The notes: a model not told the origin generated them from the letters alone. Counted from the first letter of the stretch, positions 1-7,017 are shown. The stretch: 9,944 nucleotides of DNA from an uncultured Sulfurovum sp. (GCA_947311605.1 CAMZLC010000172.1:1-9944); one strand, 5' to 3'. Numbers and translations: made by a program.

Positions 1-46
1 CTTTAGCTTGTACTTTGAAATCGATATCCTCTATTGTGATGCTCAT
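1..46 (-). CDS. 5' end of a minus-strand gene running off the left edge; possibly an IS256-type transposase
   Basis: An ATG reading leftward from 46 gives the first 15 residues MSITIEDIDFKVQAK with no stop before the edge. A purine-rich ribosome site (AAGGA, about 52-56 on the plus strand as TCCTT) sits about 5 bases before the ATG, so the start is credible. Too little is visible to name a family by itself. The suggestion of a transposase comes from context: just upstream, at 88-100, is a TTTTACACAGA-type sequence like the ends I recall for IS256-family elements, and the outer-membrane gene on its far side has no beginning. If so, the element's body extends leftward and this is its 5' gene. 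It could equally be an ordinary gene whose start lies next to an old breakpoint. Confidence 0.4.
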   Translation of the reverse strand, partial: MSITIEDIDFKVQAK

Positions 47-60
47 GCTTTTCCTTTTTT

Positions 61-105
61 GACTTTACTCTTATTGGAATTTTAGCATTTTACACAGAGT
101 TTGGG
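61..105. mobile_element. Candidate terminal end of an insertion sequence (IS256-like)
   Basis: Read on the minus strand, the region starts ACTCTGTGTAAAATGC and leads after about 55 bases into the ribosome site and ATG of the gene leaving the left edge. A GTGTAAA core close to the tip is common in ends of IS256-family elements (recalled, not searched). The reading frame of the beta-barrel gene to the right stays open through this stretch, but the residues stop looking like that protein at about 100. The element boundary is therefore placed near 100-105. The other inverted repeat and any target duplication lie outside the window, so neither could be seen. Confidence 0.35.
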
Positions 106-474
106 GCGGTATCCAATAAGCTTACAGGTGTAGCAAGACTCGCTCCAGGCGAAACCATCACTATCGGTGACAACACTTACAATTCATCTGAGATAGGCAA
201 GGTTGATGCAGCAATTGATTTCGATCCTATTGCGCCCTACTTAGGCATAGGCTACACAAGCACAGAATCGGAGAGTGGATGGAGCTTCACCTTGGATGCA
301 GGCGTGATGTACCATGGCAAAGCCAATGTATCGATAGCTGCTACCATCAATGATGCGACTCTGGCGAATCAGATCAAAGATGATGTAAACAAAGAGATTC
401 AGCAGGTTAAGGATAAGATTGAGGATTATCCTCTCTACCCAGTCATAATGGTAGGTGTGACCTATAGGTTTTAA
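100..474 (+). pseudogene. C-terminal fragment of an outer-membrane beta-barrel protein, start missing
   Basis: About 124 codons are open in frame, ending at TAA 472-474. No signal peptide, ribosome site or credible start precedes them; the TTG at 292 is inside the conserved part and is not a real start. The protein has alternating polar/hydrophobic strands (for example APYLGIGY and SGWSFTLDAGVMYHG) and a charged helical insert rich in K, D and E. It ends in YPVIMVGVTYRF, with the terminal Phe that marks the last strand of many outer-membrane proteins and is read by the BAM machinery. This fits a surface barrel of unknown ligand. The upstream half appears replaced by a mobile-element end at about 100. 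Without a signal peptide the fragment would not reach the outer membrane, so it is probably dead. A hairpin terminator follows at 505-530. Confidence 0.6.
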
Positions 475-504
475 TACTTACTTTCACCATAATAAAAATA
501 CTTC

Positions 505-530
505 AGGGTACGACTAATCGTGCCCTTTTT
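505..530 (+). terminator. Intrinsic terminator of the outer-membrane gene fragment
   Basis: Stem GGGTACGA (506-513), loop CTAA, stem TCGTGCCC (518-525). One T-G wobble lies in an otherwise perfect 8-bp helix, and an extra A-T pair sits at the base. A run of five T follows (526-530). This is a standard rho-independent terminator placed 31 bases after the TAA at 474. It fits as the end of the original barrel gene and would insulate the gene at 612. Confidence 0.8.
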
Positions 531-575
531 CCAAAGACTATGCCTTCCTATCCAATCTAAACGGCAGTCTAACTA

Positions 576-584
576 TGTTAAAAT
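576..584 (+). promoter_or_regulatory. Candidate extended -10 promoter for the small gene at 612
   Basis: TGT followed by TAAAAT (576-584) forms an extended -10 element in an AT-rich stretch between the terminator at 505-530 and the GTG start at 612. It predicts a transcript start near 591 and a leader of about 20 bases. No good -35 hexamer is visible, which is usual for Campylobacterota promoters. Confidence 0.35.
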
Positions 585-611
585 TTTAGATACCAAATTC
601 AAGGATCCTGC

Positions 612-899
612 GTGATTTTCAACAGACATGCCAAAGTCGTCATGGAAGAGGGGTATATGCGCCTCTCTATCGAGTATACCAACCCCGCATCTAGAGCCAT
701 TATTTTCAATACCATCGGTGCCATAGAGGAAAAAACAAAGATACATCCTGAGGTCTTCCACAGGAAGATCTCCGATGACAAGGGTGCCTTTAGCGTAGAG
801 TTCAGCGGAGAGGAGTATGTCTGTACCCGTACCGCCGGAGAGTTTATCGAAATGGTGCTCAAAGAGCTCAATATCGAGAAGTGTGACTTTGAAGATTGA
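612..899 (+). CDS. Small conserved-looking cytoplasmic protein of unknown function (95 residues)
   Basis: I do not recognise this family. The start is GTG at 612, chosen because AAGGA at 601-605 lies 6 bases upstream and a candidate promoter precedes it. The product has no signal peptide and no membrane segment, and the alternation of strand-like (KVVMEEGYMRLSIEYT, GAFSVEFSGEEYVCT) and helix-like (AGEFIEMVLKELNIEKC) stretches suggests one small alpha/beta domain. It is acidic, with two Cys (in YVCTRT and EKCDFED) too far apart for an obvious metal motif. It runs convergent to the fumarase genes; the two stop codons are only 16 bases apart and share a hairpin. A superficial likeness to Pcc1-type small proteins was considered but is too weak to claim. 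A longer minus-strand frame over the same bases has no ribosome site and would overlap fumarase beta. Confidence 0.6.
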   Translation: MIFNRHAKVVMEEGYMRLSIEYTNPASRAIIFNTIGAIEEKTKIHPEVFHRKISDDKGAFSVEFSGEEYVCTRTAGEFIEMVLKELNIEKCDFED

Positions 900-919
900 G
901 TAGGTGCAGAGGCACCTAC
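900..919. terminator. Shared hairpin between convergent genes
   Basis: GTAGGTGC (900-907), loop AGAG, GCACCTAC (912-919) is a perfect 8-bp GC-rich hairpin immediately after the TGA (897-899) of the plus-strand gene. It contains the TAG stop (916-918 on the plus strand as CTA) of the minus-strand fumarase beta gene. Neither side has a long T run, only CTTT on the plus strand and TCAATCTTC on the minus strand. Termination may therefore be partial, or the hairpin may mainly protect 3' ends. Confidence 0.55.
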
Positions 920-1476
920 GCTTTGACCTCGTACTGCTCTCTGCCTTGCTGATAGAGGTCATTGCCATGGGTATCATTGATGACAGCGACAGGAAAATCC
1001 ACGACCTCCAGTCTGCGTACGGCCTCGGGGCCCAGCTCCGGATAGGCGATCACTTCGGCGGATTTGATCAGTTTGCCCAGCAGTGCACCCGCACCGCCTG
1101 TCGCACCGAAATAGATCCCGTCGTAGGCCACACAGGCATCTTTGACCGCCTGATTTCGCTTGCCTTTGCCGATCATCCCTCTGGAGCCATGCTTGAGCAT
1201 CGTGGGAGAAAAAGAGTCCATGCGGTAGGAGGTGGTAGGCCCTGCTGAACCGATAGGATCCCCCGGCTTTGGCGGTGTAGGCCCCACAAAATAGATCACA
1301 GAACCTTCCAGATCAAAAGGAAGTGCCTCACCTTTTTCGATCAGCTCTACCAGTCGTTTATGGGCTGCATCTCTTGCTGTAAACAGCACGCCCGTTAGAT
1401 AGACAGTATCTCCTGCCACCAGTTGTTTGGTATCCTCACTGCTGAGTGGTGTCGTTAAATGATAGGTGCTTGACAT
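916..1476 (-). CDS. fumB: Fumarate hydratase class I, beta subunit (C-terminal domain type)
   Basis: Small subunit of the oxygen-sensitive iron-sulfur fumarase that interconverts fumarate and L-malate in the cytoplasm. Its 186 residues match the usual length of the stand-alone beta subunit. Visible family motifs are TARDAAHKR (33-41), the substrate-pocket stretch GPTPPKPGDPIGSAGPTTSY (65-84) with RMD following, then MIGKG and the glycine-rich ATGGAGALL. The subunit holds no cluster cysteines; those are in the alpha subunit encoded just upstream. The start ATG at 1476 has AAGGAG (1483-1488) 6 bases before it, overlapping the alpha stop codon, which suggests translational coupling and equal production of the subunits. 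It is the last gene of the minus-strand run; its stop lies in the hairpin at 900-919. L(+)-tartrate dehydratase beta is the main alternative for this fold, but the neighbouring malate dehydrogenase favours fumarase. The symbol follows subunit naming, not E. coli FumB. Confidence 0.9.
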   Translation of the reverse strand: MSSTYHLTTPLSSEDTKQLVAGDTVYLTGVLFTARDAAHKRLVELIEKGEALPFDLEGSVIYFVGPTPPKPGDPIGSAGPTTSYRMDSFSPTMLKHGSRGMIGKGKRNQAVKDACVAYDGIYFGATGGAGALLGKLIKSAEVIAYPELGPEAVRRLEVVDFPVAVINDTHGNDLYQQGREQYEVKA

Positions 1477-1482
1477 TTTCTA

Positions 1483-1488
1483 CTCCTT
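1483..1488 (-). promoter_or_regulatory. Ribosome binding site of fumarase beta overlapping the alpha stop
   Basis: On the minus strand the alpha subunit ends ATA TAA and continues GGAG, so TAAGGAG serves as both stop codon and Shine-Dalgarno sequence for beta. Terminating ribosomes can restart directly, which favours a 1:1 subunit ratio. Confidence 0.7.
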
Positions 1489-2338
1489 ATATCGTGATAT
1501 GCGTGTGTCGTGAAGAGTGACACTGGACATTGACTGACACCGGCAATGAAGCAATATGGCAGGGGTTGGACTCGATATGCACCGCCAGCGCTGTCTGCGT
1601 ACCACCCATACCCATGGCACCGATACCCAGCTTGTTAACTTCAGTGAGTATCTCCTGCTCTAGTGCTGCCATTTCAGGATCAGGGTTGACTGAGCCTATA
1701 TCTCTAAAGAGCGCATGCTTGGAGCTAATCGTCGCTTTTTCAAAAGTGCCGCCGATCCCTACACCTACCGTGATCGGAGGACAGGGGTTGCCGCCTGCAT
1801 CAGAGATCACCTCTTTGACATAGGCGACAATACCCTCCTTGCCTGCGGCAGGAGGGAACACCTTGGCACGGCTGACATTCTCGGAGCCGCCACCCTTGGC
1901 GGCATATTCGATTTCGATCTTGTCTCCTGCTACGATATCAAAATGGATAATCGCCGGCAGATTGTAGCCTACGGTATCCTTGAGATTGGCTCTGCTGAAA
2001 GGCTCACAGGTAGAGGCTCTCAGGTAGGCATCCCTGTAGCCCTCTTCTGTACCTTTATTGATGGCATCCTTGAGCAGGCCGCCCGTGACCTTGACCTCAT
2101 CGCCTACTTTGACAAAAAAGACCGCCAGCCCTGTGTCTTGGCAGAGTGGCCGCTTTTCATCCTTGGCTATGTCGGCATTTTCAAGCAGTTGCTTGATAAC
2201 ATTTTTGGCAACGGGAGACTGCTCATCCTCCATCGCTTTCTTCAGTGCATCATAGGTGTCCTGTGGCAGATCTGTACCACTATAGACAATGATGTCCTTC
2301 ACCGCTTTTACAATCGTATCAAAAGGTATCTCTCTCAT
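1487..2338 (-). CDS. fumA: Fumarate hydratase class I, alpha subunit (4Fe-4S)
   Basis: Large, cluster-bearing subunit of two-subunit class I fumarase (283 residues, normal length). The three expected cluster ligands are visible: Cys66 in RPLCQDTG, Cys186 in GGNPCPPITVGVGIGG and Cys273 in VNVQCHSSRH. The fourth iron stays free to bind and activate the substrate. Other family stretches are RASTCEPF (about 108-114), KGGGSENVSRAK (148-159) and GMGGTQTALAVHIE (243-256). The start ATG at 2338 follows CAGGAGAAACAG, a good ribosome site. The gene lies 111 bases downstream of malate dehydrogenase 1 and overlaps the beta ribosome site, so alpha and beta act as a pair. In a reductive citric acid cycle the enzyme would run malate to fumarate. 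Tartrate dehydratase alpha is a less likely alternative. Confidence 0.92.
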   Translation of the reverse strand: MREIPFDTIVKAVKDIIVYSGTDLPQDTYDALKKAMEDEQSPVAKNVIKQLLENADIAKDEKRPLCQDTGLAVFFVKVGDEVKVTGGLLKDAINKGTEEGYRDAYLRASTCEPFSRANLKDTVGYNLPAIIHFDIVAGDKIEIEYAAKGGGSENVSRAKVFPPAAGKEGIVAYVKEVISDAGGNPCPPITVGVGIGGTFEKATISSKHALFRDIGSVNPDPEMAALEQEILTEVNKLGIGAMGMGGTQTALAVHIESNPCHIASLPVSVNVQCHSSRHTHITI

Positions 2339-2449
2339 CTGTTTCTCCTGTGTTGGAATATGGCTGCTTTCCTTATCCCCGGCAGCCCTATACTGTATTT
2401 TACTACGCCTGCTGTTAAGAGGATATGAAAAAAGGAAAGTGACGCTCTC
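2339..2449 (-). other. Intergenic gap between malate dehydrogenase 1 and fumarase alpha
   Basis: This 111-base gap is the largest inside the flavoprotein-fumarase run. On the minus strand it holds a pyrimidine run (CTTTCCTTTTTTC) after the malate dehydrogenase stop, but no clear stem before it. Further on is a 6-bp inverted repeat, GGCTGC 2362-2367 with GCAGCC 2382-2387 and a 14-base loop. A TTAACA hexamer is present, but I see no convincing -10 at the right distance. The fumarase pair may have its own weak promoter here or simply be read through. Confidence 0.35.
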
Positions 2450-3394
2450 TTAGTCGAAAAAGCCCTTCACGTGGAGCACCTCTATATTTTCACGGATCGC
2501 ATCCACGGATGCACTGAACTGCTTCTTCATCTCATTATCCAGTGCCAGCTCTATCACCTCTTGCACTCCTTTGGCACCCAACACGATCGGTACACCTACC
2601 GCCACATCTTGGTAGCCATACTCGCCCTCCAATACCACCGAAGAGGGCATCACAATACGGCTGTCATTCAGAATAGCTTCCACCATCACCGATACGGAGC
2701 GTCCCGGAGCGTAGTAGGCCGAAGTACCCAAGTACTTGACGATCTCCGCACCCCCCTCTTTGGTACGGGCAATAATATGCTCCATATCTTTTTTGGTCAC
2801 CAGCTGCTCCAATGGTACACCGCCGACAGCAGAGATCTCGGGATAGGGAATCATATGCTGACCATGCTCTCCGAGGATCATGGCTCTGGTCTGTCCCGAT
2901 CCATAGCCTACTTTCTGCTGGATCTGATAGGCCATTCTGGCACCATCCAGTGCACCTGCCATCCCGATCACCCTCTGTCGATCCCAGCCAGTAAGCTTCT
3001 GTATCACATAGGTCATCACATCCAGAGGATTGGAGACACAGAGTATGATAGCATTGGGAGAGTATGTTTTGATCCCCTCCACGATATCTTTCATGATCCC
3101 TGCGTTGATCATTAGCAGATCTGCCCGTGTCATATCACCACGCCTGGGTACACCGGCGGTGATCACCACGATATCACAATTTTTCAATCCGCTGATCTCT
3201 TCTGCCGCCTCCACTACGGTACCCTTGAGTGAGTAGCAGGCAGACTGCCCTATGTCGATCGCCTTGCCTTTTGCCACATCCGTAGCGATGTCATACAGGA
3301 TCACCTGGTGACAGGTTCCCGTCATCACCAGACTATATGCTGCCGTCGCACCCACCATTCCAGCACCCACTATACCAACTCTTCTGCCTACCAT
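2450..3394 (-). CDS. mdh: Malate dehydrogenase 1, lactate-dehydrogenase-like fold, predicted NAD-dependent
   Basis: Interconverts malate and oxaloacetate. In its 314 residues the Rossmann motif is GIVGAGMVGATAA (7-19), and Asp35 at the end of the second strand (VILYDIATD) is the usual mark of NAD rather than NADP use. Arg84 (GVPRRGDMTR, 81-90) sits where lactate dehydrogenases have Gln, so malate is the expected substrate. Arg90, Asp150, Arg153 and catalytic His177 are in place. The His loop reads GEHGQHMIP instead of the common GGHGD or GEHGD, a Gln replacing the conserved Asp. The start ATG at 3394 has AGGAG 5 bases before it; an ATG 4 bases upstream is out of frame. The ribosome site abuts the stop of the EtfB-EtfA gene (11-base gap), so the two are co-transcribed. 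It is clearly diverged from the copy at 7182-8138. Confidence 0.9.
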   Translation of the reverse strand: MVGRRVGIVGAGMVGATAAYSLVMTGTCHQVILYDIATDVAKGKAIDIGQSACYSLKGTVVEAAEEISGLKNCDIVVITAGVPRRGDMTRADLLMINAGIMKDIVEGIKTYSPNAIILCVSNPLDVMTYVIQKLTGWDRQRVIGMAGALDGARMAYQIQQKVGYGSGQTRAMILGEHGQHMIPYPEISAVGGVPLEQLVTKKDMEHIIARTKEGGAEIVKYLGTSAYYAPGRSVSVMVEAILNDSRIVMPSSVVLEGEYGYQDVAVGVPIVLGAKGVQEVIELALDNEMKKQFSASVDAIRENIEVLHVKGFFD

Positions 3395-3405
3395 ACATAC
3401 TCCTC

Positions 3406-5346
3406 TTACTGTTTTTTTGTGATGCCGAATGTAAATCCGTTTTTAACCTGCTCGATCAACTCAGGGAGAATATCTTCATACTCCCCTACGATACCAAAAT
3501 CCGCATGCTGAAAAATCGGCTCTTTGGCATTGTGGTTGATGGCGACAATAGTCTCAGACTCTTTCATTCCGGCGATATGCTGTACGGCACCAGAGACGCC
3601 TATCGCCACATAGACTTTGGGGCGTACTGTCTTGCCGGTCTGTCCGATCTGTCTGGCATATTCTGCCACACCCTCGTCCACGACCGGGCGACTGCTTGCC
3701 CATTCTGCATTGACCCCTTGTGCATTCAAGGCCTCCGCAAGTGTCTTCACCAATCCCATCTCATCTCCGACACTGCCCCGACCTCCTGAGACGATAATAT
3801 CCGCTTCGAAGAGATTTTGCAGACCACCCTCGCCTCTGACTGTCTCGATAATCTCCACGGCGAAATCCTCCTCTGCCAGCTCAGGCACAAAAGGCGTAAT
3901 GGTGCCTTCTCTGCTCTCATCTGCTGTCGGTACCTCAAAGGTACCTGCCCGCGCTGTAGAGACTTGCGGACAGACAAAGCCAAGAATCGTCGCCAATTTC
4001 GACTCTCCATAGGTCGGTCTTTTGGACTCGAGGATAGGAGCGTAGATCCGCTTCTCCTTGCGACTGATATGCTCCCCTATCTCCAGTGCTGTACAGTCAG
4101 CCGTCACACCGCTGTCTGTCTTCATGCCGATACGGGGCGCAAGCTCTCTACCGGCTGTCGTGGCAGCAAAGAGCGCGATCTCCGGCTTGATCTTCCAGAT
4201 CACTTGCGCAAAGGTAGAAGCAAAAGGCAGAATCCTGTACTCCTCCAGCCTCTCATCCTCCACCACAATCACCTCATCACTGCCGTGTGCGATCAGCACT
4301 TTTGCCAGTGCTCCCACATCCTTTCCGATCAGGAGCGTCGTCACCTTGGTATCATTGCCCAGCTGTTCCGCCAGGTGTCTGGCAGGTGTCAAGAGCTCCA
4401 GAGAAGGCCGCGAGACCTCTCCTTTGACCACCTCTGCCCAGGTCAGGATACCTCTCGCACCATCACGAAAATCCACCTCTTCAAAGCCTTCGGGTCGCTT
4501 CTTCTCCTTTTTCTCTTTTTTCTCTTTGACTTCCATCGTATTCTTGCCTGCCTTCATCGCCTCGGCAAGATTGGAGATCAGGGCATGCTCCCCCTGTCCT
4601 TCGATCATCTTGATCGGTGCACGGTCACTTTTGATATTGGTCACTTTTGCCACGATCGTAGGACTTCCGCTCAGTCCGATCTTCTCATCTGCAAGCCCTA
4701 CATCCTCAATACTAAAGACAGTGATCTCCCGCTCTCTGGACTTGACCGTCCCTGCAAGAGAAGGCCTCCTAGGAGGCACACCTGTCGGTGTGAAAGAGAG
4801 TGCGCAGGGGATAGGCAGTCGCATCATCTGGTATCCCCCTTCAATGATGCGGCGTGCTTCGATATCTGTACCCTTCAGGGATGCCGTCTCGATAAAGGTG
4901 GCCTGGGGTATCCCAAGACTCTCTGCGACCTGAGAAGGCACATGGGCCGTATCACCATCACTGGTCTGGCGTCCTGCCACTACGATGAAGTCTTCGTTCA
5001 GTCCTTTGCCAAAGCCCAGATGTTTCAGCATCGTAGAGATCGCCAGTCCTGTAGCATAGGTATCAGATCCACCCAATTTTCTATCACTCAACAGATAGGC
5101 TTCATCGTAACCCATCGCCATCGCTTTTTTTAGTGATTCTACGAAGGATGGTGGTCCCATCGAACAAACGATCAGCTTGGCATCAGGGTGCGCTTCTTTC
5201 ATCTGTAGGCCCGCTTCCAGTGCATAGCTACAGTCTATATTGATAATGGATTTTGCTTTGGTTCTATCCATTAAGCCATCATCACCCATACGCATCTCAG
5301 AAGGGAGAGGCACCTGTTTCATCAAACTAATAATTGTTAAAGCCAT
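3406..5346 (-). CDS. Electron transfer flavoprotein, EtfB and EtfA fused in one chain
   Basis: A soluble FAD protein that passes electrons between dehydrogenases and a membrane quinone oxidoreductase. At 646 residues it equals both normal subunits joined beta first. The EtfB part (about 1-265) has the KQVP start (10-13), INIDCSYALEAGLQMKE (35-51) and GRQTSDGDTAHVPSQVAE (125-142). A lysine/glutamate-rich hinge (271-284) carries three EKK repeats. The EtfA part (about 290-646) starts TWAEVVKGEVS and has ELL.PARHLAEQL, then the C-terminal FAD site: SGGRG (520-524), SSRPVVDEG (551-559), QTGKTVRP (569-576), GVSGAVQH (583-590) and AINHN (602-606). The frame is continuous through the hinge. The start has a strong ribosome site, AAGGAGGAG, overlapping the TAA of the ETF:quinone oxidoreductase gene 12 bases upstream. 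No acyl-CoA dehydrogenase is nearby. Whether it bifurcates electrons cannot be decided by eye. Confidence 0.9.
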   Translation of the reverse strand: MALTIISLMKQVPLPSEMRMGDDGLMDRTKAKSIINIDCSYALEAGLQMKEAHPDAKLIVCSMGPPSFVESLKKAMAMGYDEAYLLSDRKLGGSDTYATGLAISTMLKHLGFGKGLNEDFIVVAGRQTSDGDTAHVPSQVAESLGIPQATFIETASLKGTDIEARRIIEGGYQMMRLPIPCALSFTPTGVPPRRPSLAGTVKSREREITVFSIEDVGLADEKIGLSGSPTIVAKVTNIKSDRAPIKMIEGQGEHALISNLAEAMKAGKNTMEVKEKKEKKEKKRPEGFEEVDFRDGARGILTWAEVVKGEVSRPSLELLTPARHLAEQLGNDTKVTTLLIGKDVGALAKVLIAHGSDEVIVVEDERLEEYRILPFASTFAQVIWKIKPEIALFAATTAGRELAPRIGMKTDSGVTADCTALEIGEHISRKEKRIYAPILESKRPTYGESKLATILGFVCPQVSTARAGTFEVPTADESREGTITPFVPELAEEDFAVEIIETVRGEGGLQNLFEADIIVSGGRGSVGDEMGLVKTLAEALNAQGVNAEWASSRPVVDEGVAEYARQIGQTGKTVRPKVYVAIGVSGAVQHIAGMKESETIVAINHNAKEPIFQHADFGIVGEYEDILPELIEQVKNGFTFGITKKQ

Positions 5347-5358
5347 CTTCTCTCCTCC

Positions 5359-7014
5359 TTACATATAGGTATATTCTGGGCCGTCACCACCGTAAGGTAC
5401 CGTCCAGGTGATGCCGCCGTTAGGTGACTTGATATCGCAGGTTTTGCAGTGGACACAGTTTTCGGCATGGAGTCGCAGTGACTTCTTGCCCTCCTTGTTC
5501 ACATGCAACTCATAGACCTCTGCCGGGCAAAAAGCAGCTTCAGACAATCCATACTGCTCGATGTTGACCGCCTGAAAGAGATCAGGATCATTGACTACCA
5601 AATGTATCGGCTGCACCTCATCATGCATTGCCTTGGACTGATAGACAGAGGTCACCTTGTCAAAGGTTCTTTTTTTGTCAAATGTCAGCTTCCCTGCAAA
5701 TCGCTGCGCAAAAGGTATGCCATGGAATTTGCTCGCTGCTTGGGTAGTGTCGAAATCTGCTTCTACTTCTGGTACCATCAGACAGGCACCGCCGGTCAGC
5801 AGCTGTATGCCCATCTTGAGACCTCCCAATACCATACCGTCCTGCATTACAGCACGCATATTGCGTGTAGGGTAGAGCTCTTTATAGATAAAGCTGTCAT
5901 TGACAAGCGTCTCATACTTGGAAAGTGCCTTTTCGCTCGTATCCCCTTTCAGCAATGCCGCCTCCGCCGCTTCCGCCGCACAGATACCTGATCGTACTGC
6001 CAGGTGTATCCCCTTGAGTCTAGGTGTGGAGAGGAATCCTGCACTGTCACCTAGGATCATAAGGTTGTCACTATAGTATTTTGGGATCGAATACCATCCA
6101 CCCTCTGGCAGGGTCTTCGCACCAAACTCAAGAATCGTGCCCCCCTCTAGAAACTTGGATACTTCTGGATGGGTTTTCCAGATTTGCATCGCGGCATGGA
6201 TATCAAACGAAGGATCTGGATAATCCAGTCCTACCACCAACCCTATTGCCACTCTGTTCTGACTCAGACCATAGATAAATCCACCGCCAAACTCCTCTTT
6301 GTCATTGAGTGGGTAGCCAAAGGTATGATAAACAGCGCCTGCAGCAATATTGCCCTCAGGTACCGACCATATCTCTTTGACTCCCAGCGAATAGATCTGC
6401 GGATTTTTCCCCTGCAGACCATAACGATCGATCACTTTTTTCGCAAGACTGCCTCGTGTACCCTCTGCCAAGATCGTGATTTTGGCTTTGACAACGGTAC
6501 CCTCTTGATAATTTTTTTGCTTGGTACCATGGTGATCCACTCCAGTATCTTTTGTTTTGACTCCGACTACTTTGCCATTTTCGTACACTATTTCATCTAC
6601 TGCAAAACCCGCATAGATCTCTACACCCTTGGTCTCTGCCACGGTTGCCAGATATTTACACACCTGCCCCAGTGAAGCAATATAATTCCCTTCATTGGAC
6701 ATGTAGGGGGGATGAAAAGGTAGCCGTGCAGCTCCCCCGGTGCTCAGCTTCATCACCACATCTTCACCCTCCACCTTGCTGTCAAAGGGTATCCCCTCAA
6801 ACTCCTCTACATTCAAAAGGTCTTTGAATACCTTGGGTCTAATCACTGCTCCAGAAAGAATATGAGAACCAATCTCACTCCCCTTCTCTATCAGCATTAT
6901 TTTTTTTTCTTCGCCCTTCTGCTTCAATCTATTGGCAAGGTCAATTGCCATAGAAAGACCGGCAGGGCCACCACCGACGATCAATACATCGGTTGAGATC
7001 ACATTACTGCTCAT
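5359..7014 (-). CDS. Electron transfer flavoprotein:quinone oxidoreductase (ETF-QO; FixC plus FixX type)
   Basis: Membrane-surface flavoprotein that takes electrons from reduced ETF and reduces quinone, probably menaquinone in this group. With the start at 7014 it has 551 residues, the normal length. Visible parts are the FAD-binding VLIVGGGPAGLS (10-21), the IEKGSEIGSHILSGA stretch, the quinone-domain motif GDSAGFLSTPRLKGIHLAVRSG, and a C-terminal ferredoxin-like domain with four cluster ligands, Cys496, Cys520, Cys523 and Cys526 (NCVHCKTCDIKSP). The protein ends GGDGPEYTYM, as the family does. An in-frame ATG 29 codons earlier is rejected: GGAGGAA (7018-7024) directly precedes the 7014 ATG, and the extra residues are non-conserved and overlap the predicted promoter. 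It is the first gene of the ETF run. Geranylgeranyl-reductase-like FixC proteins are related but lack the cluster domain seen here. Confidence 0.92.
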   Translation of the reverse strand: MSSNVISTDVLIVGGGPAGLSMAIDLANRLKQKGEEKKIMLIEKGSEIGSHILSGAVIRPKVFKDLLNVEEFEGIPFDSKVEGEDVVMKLSTGGAARLPFHPPYMSNEGNYIASLGQVCKYLATVAETKGVEIYAGFAVDEIVYENGKVVGVKTKDTGVDHHGTKQKNYQEGTVVKAKITILAEGTRGSLAKKVIDRYGLQGKNPQIYSLGVKEIWSVPEGNIAAGAVYHTFGYPLNDKEEFGGGFIYGLSQNRVAIGLVVGLDYPDPSFDIHAAMQIWKTHPEVSKFLEGGTILEFGAKTLPEGGWYSIPKYYSDNLMILGDSAGFLSTPRLKGIHLAVRSGICAAEAAEAALLKGDTSEKALSKYETLVNDSFIYKELYPTRNMRAVMQDGMVLGGLKMGIQLLTGGACLMVPEVEADFDTTQAASKFHGIPFAQRFAGKLTFDKKRTFDKVTSVYQSKAMHDEVQPIHLVVNDPDLFQAVNIEQYGLSEAAFCPAEVYELHVNKEGKKSLRLHAENCVHCKTCDIKSPNGGITWTVPYGGDGPEYTYM

Positions 7015-7017
7015 CTG

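Noticed and set aside
573..977. Minus-strand open frame of 134 residues over the small plus-strand gene
   Set aside because: It starts inside fumarase beta, has no ribosome site, and the plus-strand frame has AAGGA at the right distance.
4495..4545. Possible programmed frameshift or internal EtfA start in the A-rich hinge of the ETF fusion
   Set aside because: The frame runs straight through from EtfB to EtfA without a shift, and the ATG at hinge residue 271 lacks a ribosome site, so a simple fusion is the best reading.
3817..5133. Long plus-strand open frame (438 residues) opposite the ETF fusion, and another at 4058-4933
   Set aside because: Both lie wholly antisense to a gene with clear ETF motifs, have no ribosome sites and give compositionally odd proteins rich in Arg, His, Cys or Ser. 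They are side effects of codon use on the other strand.
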